Below the pieces are notes generated by a model. The model made no database searches. It was not told the origin of the DNA and worked only from the letters and a program-made list of their open reading frames with translations. From Clostridiales bacterium (lineage in GTDB: Bacteria > Bacillota > Clostridia > Oscillospirales > Oscillospiraceae), in NCBI GenBank assembly GCA_021203685.1, contig JAJQAS010000243.1:1-24301 (forward strand): a stretch of DNA of 24,301 nucleotides, read 5' to 3'. Positions 21,430-24,301 of this stretch are shown here, one piece after another. Each line of letters starts with the position of its first letter. Position 1 is the first letter of the stretch. Position numbers and translations under genes: made by a program.

Positions 21430-21470
21430 AAAACACCGGCCTGACGAAACGTCGGGCCGGTGTCATTTTT
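21430..21470 (-). terminator. Terminator of the phosphoribosyltransferase-like gene
   Basis: A 14-base-pair stem with one weak pair (21433-21446 with 21450-21463) and a three-base loop is followed by TTTT on the minus strand. The opposite side has CATTTTTG, so it could work both ways. It lies just after the gene's stop codon. Confidence 0.85.
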
Positions 21471-21486
21471 GCTGTTCCCGGTTGGG

Positions 21487-22140
21487 TCAAAGTACCGAGT
21501 AGCCGTGTTCGTTGACGATGGCGTCCACGGGGATGTTCTGGGCGCAGTAGGGGCAGTTGCTGAAGTCGTAGGAGCGGTAGTCGGGCAGGTCGGCCAGGGT
21601 GAAGACCGAGTCCACGGGGATGCCGTTCTGGTTGGAGATCTTGGAGAAAATGGCCGAGACGCCCCGGGGGATGCCGCCGTAGAACCGGACGGTCTCGATG
21701 CCCTTATGGACGGTGTAGCCAGTGGAAGCGGAGGCCACCAGGATCACGCAGTCCCGGTCCTTGACCAGGGGCTTGATGTTGTCCCGCAGCAGCCAGCGGC
21801 CGCTGTTGCCGCTCTGCTCCGGCGTGATGACGGCGACTTCCTTCTTGGCATGGTTCCCCCACCCCACATGGGAGTCCACCAACTGCTCGGCCAGCATGGT
21901 GCCAATGACCTTGGTGTCGTCCAGGCAGAAGATGGTATCCACAGGGATGATGTTCTTATACTTCCGGGAAAGCACCTCGGCAATGGCTTTGGCCTCCCGG
22001 TAGATCATCAGTTTGTCGGTCATGTCCACATAGTAATTGATGTGGGAGTGGTTGGTAACAAAGTGGCCGGGAATCACTTTCAGCTGGATGTTTGTATTTT
22101 TGTTCCTCGTGTAAATCGAGATCGCGTCTTTTAGGGCCAT
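21487..22140 (-). CDS. Phosphoribosyltransferase-family protein, orotate PRTase-like
   Basis: A 217-residue cytosolic protein with the layout of type I phosphoribosyltransferases, closest in wording to the orotate PRTase group (MIYREAKAIAEVLSRK, DDTKVIGTMLAEQL). In classic members the PRPP loop carries two adjacent acids before a Thr-Thr-Gly. Here the segment is DCVILVASASTGYT (130-143), without the acid pair. The C-terminus has a CPYC pair (196-199), which could bind a metal. A catalytic orotate role is therefore doubtful; a regulatory or divergent substrate role is as likely. The start is ATG 22140, set by GGAGG eight bases upstream; a GTG three codons earlier overlaps that site. It has its own promoter and terminator and stands alone, not in a pyr operon. 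Confidence 0.78.
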   Translation of the reverse strand: MALKDAISIYTRNKNTNIQLKVIPGHFVTNHSHINYYVDMTDKLMIYREAKAIAEVLSRKYKNIIPVDTIFCLDDTKVIGTMLAEQLVDSHVGWGNHAKKEVAVITPEQSGNSGRWLLRDNIKPLVKDRDCVILVASASTGYTVHKGIETVRFYGGIPRGVSAIFSKISNQNGIPVDSVFTLADLPDYRSYDFSNCPYCAQNIPVDAIVNEHGYSVL

Positions 22141-22171
22141 ATTGCACACCTCCGTCTTTCAAGATGGTAGT

Positions 22172-22200
22172 ATTATATAACGATTCGCGCCAACAATCAA
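22172..22200 (-). promoter_or_regulatory. Sigma-A promoter of the PRTase-like gene
   Basis: On the minus strand TTGATT (22195-22200), a 17-base spacer and a perfect TATAAT (22172-22177). The leader is about 25 bases. Confidence 0.88.
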
Positions 22201-22327
22201 GCACTTTTGCAAAAAATAAGAGGGCAGGTGCTGAACTTTTTGTGAACATTGTGCAAGAGACCTGCACCCACCTTTTTTCTCTGACGGGCGGAGGCTGCGG
22301 GTGGCGGAATTTTTTTCGATTCCCCTC

Positions 22328-22356
22328 TTGACAGTCGCACCCTTTGGTGCTATACT
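22328..22356 (+). promoter_or_regulatory. Near-consensus plus-strand promoter facing the tRNA genes
   Basis: A perfect TTGACA (22328-22333), a 17-base spacer and TATACT (22351-22356). The spacer contains an inverted repeat GCACC/GGTGC (22337-22341 with 22346-22350). No coding gene starts within 400 bases. The next plus-strand gene is the sigma-like gene at 22759, beyond the two tRNA genes on the other strand. Confidence 0.7.
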
Positions 22357-22369
22357 CTCCTCAGTTAAT

Positions 22370-22383
22370 CGAACGTTCGTTCT
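22370..22383. promoter_or_regulatory. LexA-like SOS box
   Basis: CGAACGTTCGTTCT fits the Gram-positive SOS pattern CGAAC-N4-GTTC, with the outermost base and one inner base off the Bacillus consensus. It also contains the perfect palindrome CGAACGTTCG, so a TetR-type operator is the alternative. It lies just past the start site of the 22328-22356 promoter, where a repressor would block it. Confidence 0.5.
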
Positions 22384-22442
22384 ATTTTTCATCAACTGTT
22401 TTCTTTTTTTGCCATTTTGTCACCAAACGGTGTCATCAGTCG

Positions 22443-22472
22443 CAGAAGAACGGGACAGTCGCCTGTCCCGTT
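22443..22472 (-). terminator. Terminator of the tRNA-Tyr/tRNA-Thr unit
   Basis: A perfect 10-base-pair stem AACGGGACAG/CTGTCCCGTT (22449-22458 with 22463-22472) with a four-base loop is followed on the minus strand by TTCTTCT. It lies two bases after the tRNA-Tyr CCA end. Confidence 0.75.
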
Positions 22473-22474
22473 CC

Positions 22475-22560
22475 TGGTGGGAGATTGTGGATTCGAACCA
22501 CAGTAGGCTTTCGCCAACAGATTTACAGTCTGCCCCCTTTAGCCACTTGGGTAATCTCCC
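22475..22560 (-). tRNA. tRNA-Tyr (anticodon GTA)
   Basis: Read on the minus strand, the acceptor arms are GGGAGAT/ATCTCCC, with discriminator A and an encoded CCA. The anticodon arm GCAGA-CTGTAAA-TCTGT gives GTA. It has the long variable arm of a class II tRNA (TTGGCGAAAGCC) and the T-arm GGTTCGAATCC. It is the second gene of a two-tRNA unit. Confidence 0.95.
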
Positions 22561-22569
22561 ATATGAAAT

Positions 22570-22645
22570 TGGAGCTGGTGGACGGACTTGAACCCCCGAC
22601 CTGCTGATTACAAATCAGCTGCTCTACCAACTGAGCTACACCAGC
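22570..22645 (-). tRNA. tRNA-Thr (anticodon TGT)
   Basis: Read on the minus strand, the acceptor arms are GCTGGTG/CACCAGC, with discriminator T and an encoded CCA. The anticodon arm GCTGA-TTTGTAA-TCAGC gives TGT (codon ACA). The D-arm reads AGCTCAGTTGGTAGAGC. It is the first gene of the unit, nine bases from tRNA-Tyr. Confidence 0.95.
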
Positions 22646-22683
22646 GGATTCTGTCCGGTTGCCTGTCTCGTTTCAGCTTGCTT

Positions 22684-22712
22684 ATCATACCAGAGGAAGC
22701 GGCGATTGTCAA
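22684..22712 (-). promoter_or_regulatory. Sigma-A promoter of the tRNA-Thr/tRNA-Tyr unit
   Basis: On the minus strand TTGACA (22707-22712), a 17-base spacer and TATGAT (22684-22689), with an extended TGG element. It lies about 39 bases upstream of tRNA-Thr. Confidence 0.88.
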
Positions 22713-22758
22713 GATGTAATTTCGCTTTTTTCAAAAAAATTCGAGGAGGAACCATAAA

Positions 22759-23091
22759 ATGAAAAAGAACCAACCAGCCTACCGCCTGGGACAGCGCCAG
22801 CGCCGCCAGATCGCCGTCTGCCTCAGTCTCATCGACCAGTGCCACGCCGGATGCCTGACCAGCAGCAGGCAGCGGGCGCTGGTCCAGATGCTGGAGCGGG
22901 AGCTGACCGGGCGGCAGCTGGACTACCTTCGGTACTATTATGCCGCCGCCATGACCCACGGCCAAATCGCCCGGCAGCTGGGGCGCAGCCCCTCCACCGT
23001 GTCCCGCGGTATCCTCCGGGCGGAGGCAAAGTTCCTCCAGGTGATGGAGCGGTGCCGCCCCTTCTGGGGGGACGGCTTCCTCGACGGATAG
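22759..23091 (+). CDS. Small sigma-70 region-4-like helix-turn-helix protein
   Basis: A 110-residue basic protein. Its C-terminal half is a helix-turn-helix of the sigma region 4/LuxR-like type: LTGRQLDYLRYYYAAAMTHG, then QIARQLGRSPSTVSRGILRAEAKF (69-92). It lacks the region 2 needed for a full sigma factor, so it is more likely a DNA-binding regulator or partial sigma. The ATG at 22759 has GAGGAGG upstream (22743-22749). No good promoter lies in the 113 bases between it and tRNA-Thr; the nearest plus-strand promoter is 22328-22356. It converges on tmcAL with a seven-base gap, leaving no room for a terminator. Its target is unknown. Confidence 0.78.
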   Translation: MKKNQPAYRLGQRQRRQIAVCLSLIDQCHAGCLTSSRQRALVQMLERELTGRQLDYLRYYYAAAMTHGQIARQLGRSPSTVSRGILRAEAKFLQVMERCRPFWGDGFLDG

Positions 23092-23098
23092 CGCGTGT

Positions 23099-24301
23099 TC
23101 ACAGCACCACCGGCCCGGTGGTCCAGCCGGACCCGGCGGCGCTTTGCGCCAGCCCCGGCAGGCACAGCCGCCACAGGTCGGCCCCCCGCTGCTCCAGGGC
23201 GAAGAGCCGCTGGCCCTCGGCCTCCAGCCGCCGGGCGGCGGCGGGCTTGGTGAGGACGGGGACGGGGCAGGCGGTCTTCGCGCTGTGCAAGACTTCCTTC
23301 CCCCGGTCATTCAGGCCCAGCACCCGGACATAGGGCAGCCGCTCCGGGCGGTCGGCAGCGGTCATTCCCAAAAAGGCCCACAGGGCCAGCCGCCGGATGC
23401 GGGCGTGGGCATAGCGTTTGGTCTTGGCCAGGGCGTAAAATTCTTCAACAGAAGTGGCCCGCTGGGCCGCCCGATAGAGCCGATGCTCCAGCCCCTCGGA
23501 GCAGTCGGGCAGGGCGGCGAAGTCCTCCGGCCCCATCGTCCGCAGCCGATACAGCACCGCCCGCTGACAGTGCTCCAGCGAGGCGGGGGTCAGCCCCGCC
23601 TCCCACTCCCGCCGGAGAACGGGCCGGGCCGGGTCGGGGAGCTGCTCCAGCACCGGCTCCAGCTCTCCCGCCAGCAGCAGCCGCCGGAGGGCGGAGGCGG
23701 AGGTGTACCCCTCCCGGCTCTCCGGGGTATCGTGGCCGGGGCCGACCCGGGGGACGGCCACCGCCGTCATCTCCGCGCCCAGCCGTGCGATGGCGTCCAG
23801 ATAGGCCACCCCCAGCAGGTCGTTGGGGCCGGTGAGAACGCTGGCTCCCGCCTCCCCCAACAGGGCGGCGGCAGCCCGCTGCCGGGCAGCGGCGTAGGAA
23901 AGGCCCCCGGCCAATTCTTTCCGCAGCAGCGTCTGGCAGTCCTCCCGCCGGAGGCACTCCGCCGCCCGTCTCAGGGCGACTGCGTCGCCGCTCTCGCTGC
24001 CGAAGACCAGGGTATCCGCCCCCAGGGCTGCCAGCGCCGACACGCCGCCTCAGGCAAAGCCCTCCGCCGAGGAAATGGCCCAGGGCAGGGGCAGCTCTAC
24101 AATCAAATCCGCGCCGCAGCGCAGGGCCATCTCCGCCCTGGCCCAGGGCCGCAGGACCGCAGGGCCGCCCCGCTGGGTGTAATGCCCGCTGAGAGCCACC
24201 ACCACCGGGGCCTCTGGCGCGATTTGCTTCGCCCGGGCCAGCAGGTGGGCGTGGCCCCGGTGGAAGGGGTCAAATTCCGCGACAATGCCAATGCAGGCCA
24301 T
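23099..24301 (-). pseudogene. tmcAL: tRNA(Met) cytidine acetate ligase, interrupted by an in-frame TGA
   Basis: TmcAL (YlbM) uses ATP and acetate to make N4-acetylcytidine at the wobble base of elongator tRNA-Met. The first part (24050-24301, 83 residues) has the nucleotidyltransferase start GIVAEFDPFHRGHAHLL, then SGHYTQRGGPAVL, ARAEMAL and LIVELPLPWAISSAEGFA. A TGA (24050-24052) follows. After two glycine codons the same frame continues as VSALAALGADTLVFGSESGD, GPNDLLG and the rest (314 residues from a GTG at 24043), a normal family ending. Total length of about 400 codons matches intact enzymes, so one base change explains the break. CGA (Arg) to TGA is the simplest origin. The start ATG is the last three bases of the window. 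TGA ends several other genes here, so it is a true stop. A sequencing error remains possible. Confidence 0.85.

Larger units (their letters stand above)
22201..22448. other. Gene-free region with a plus-strand promoter
   Basis: No gene is visible on either strand. The left part has T-rich stretches and weak stems (CACCC/GGGTG around 22267-22305). The right part contains the plus-strand promoter at 22328-22356, a LexA-like box at 22370-22383 and a T-rich stretch to about 22420. A CACC-AAAC-GGTG stem sits at about 22421-22432. Confidence 0.55.

Noticed and set aside
23099..24301. Selenocysteine or reassigned TGA in tmcAL
   Set aside because: TGA ends rpsG, marR, yqeG, the amidase gene and tmcAL itself, so it is not reassigned; no convincing SECIS-like hairpin follows the codon, and the family is not known to use selenocysteine.

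Overview
The window looks like a chromosomal stretch from a GC-rich, low-redundancy member of the class Clostridia, most like the Oscillospiraceae (Flavonifractor/Oscillibacter type). This rests on the Gram-positive style ribosomal genes, strong AAGGAGG ribosome binding sites, sigma-A promoters with 17-base spacers, YqeG, YlbM/TmcAL and DUF4830 genes, and a gut-Clostridia style of intergenic repeats. The genus is an inference; nothing in the window fixes it. No phage, integrase, transposase or CRISPR array is visible.

Layout. 1-1072: a HAD phosphatase (+) with terminator, then repeats. 1073-2958 (minus): coaBC of coenzyme A synthesis, a tRNA-Gly(CCC) with its own promoter and terminator, and a Nim-like flavoprotein. 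3288-3743 (+): a secreted or anchored DUF4830 protein. 3955-9838 (minus): an MscS channel, then the str operon read in the order L7Ae-like, rpsL, rpsG, fusA, with tuf behind a promoter of its own. rpoB and rpoC are not next to it. 10098-11795 (minus): a secreted CHAP amidase with two Ig-like repeats. 12032-14471 (minus): a tightly overlapped yqeG - endonuclease IV-like - Xaa-Pro peptidase operon. 14638-15426 (+): an unrecognised protein. 15690-19934 (minus): a very large RND exporter, divergent from a MarR regulator (20129-20593, +). 20683-22140 (minus): a small membrane protein with an NfeD-like end and a phosphoribosyltransferase-like protein. 22475-22645 (minus): tRNA-Tyr and tRNA-Thr. 22759-23091 (+): a small sigma-region-4-like protein. 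23099-24301 (minus): tmcAL broken by an in-frame TGA.

Two families of dispersed intergenic repeats run through the window. One (five copies) is a mosaic of hairpins about 60-105 bases long, in which one module occurs in opposite orientations in two copies. The other (seven copies) consists of degenerate 7-base tandem units, several sitting exactly on stop codons. Two genes, coaBC and the RND exporter, take their last codons and stop from such an array. Because 7 is not a multiple of 3, these arrays close all reading frames.

The most unusual items are the RND protein with a roughly 350-residue helical insertion at the docking-domain position, the heptamer arrays at gene ends, the mosaic repeat, a strong promoter with a LexA-like box pointing antisense through two tRNA genes, and the interrupted tmcAL. 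Everything was read by eye from the sequence; no database search or folding program was run.
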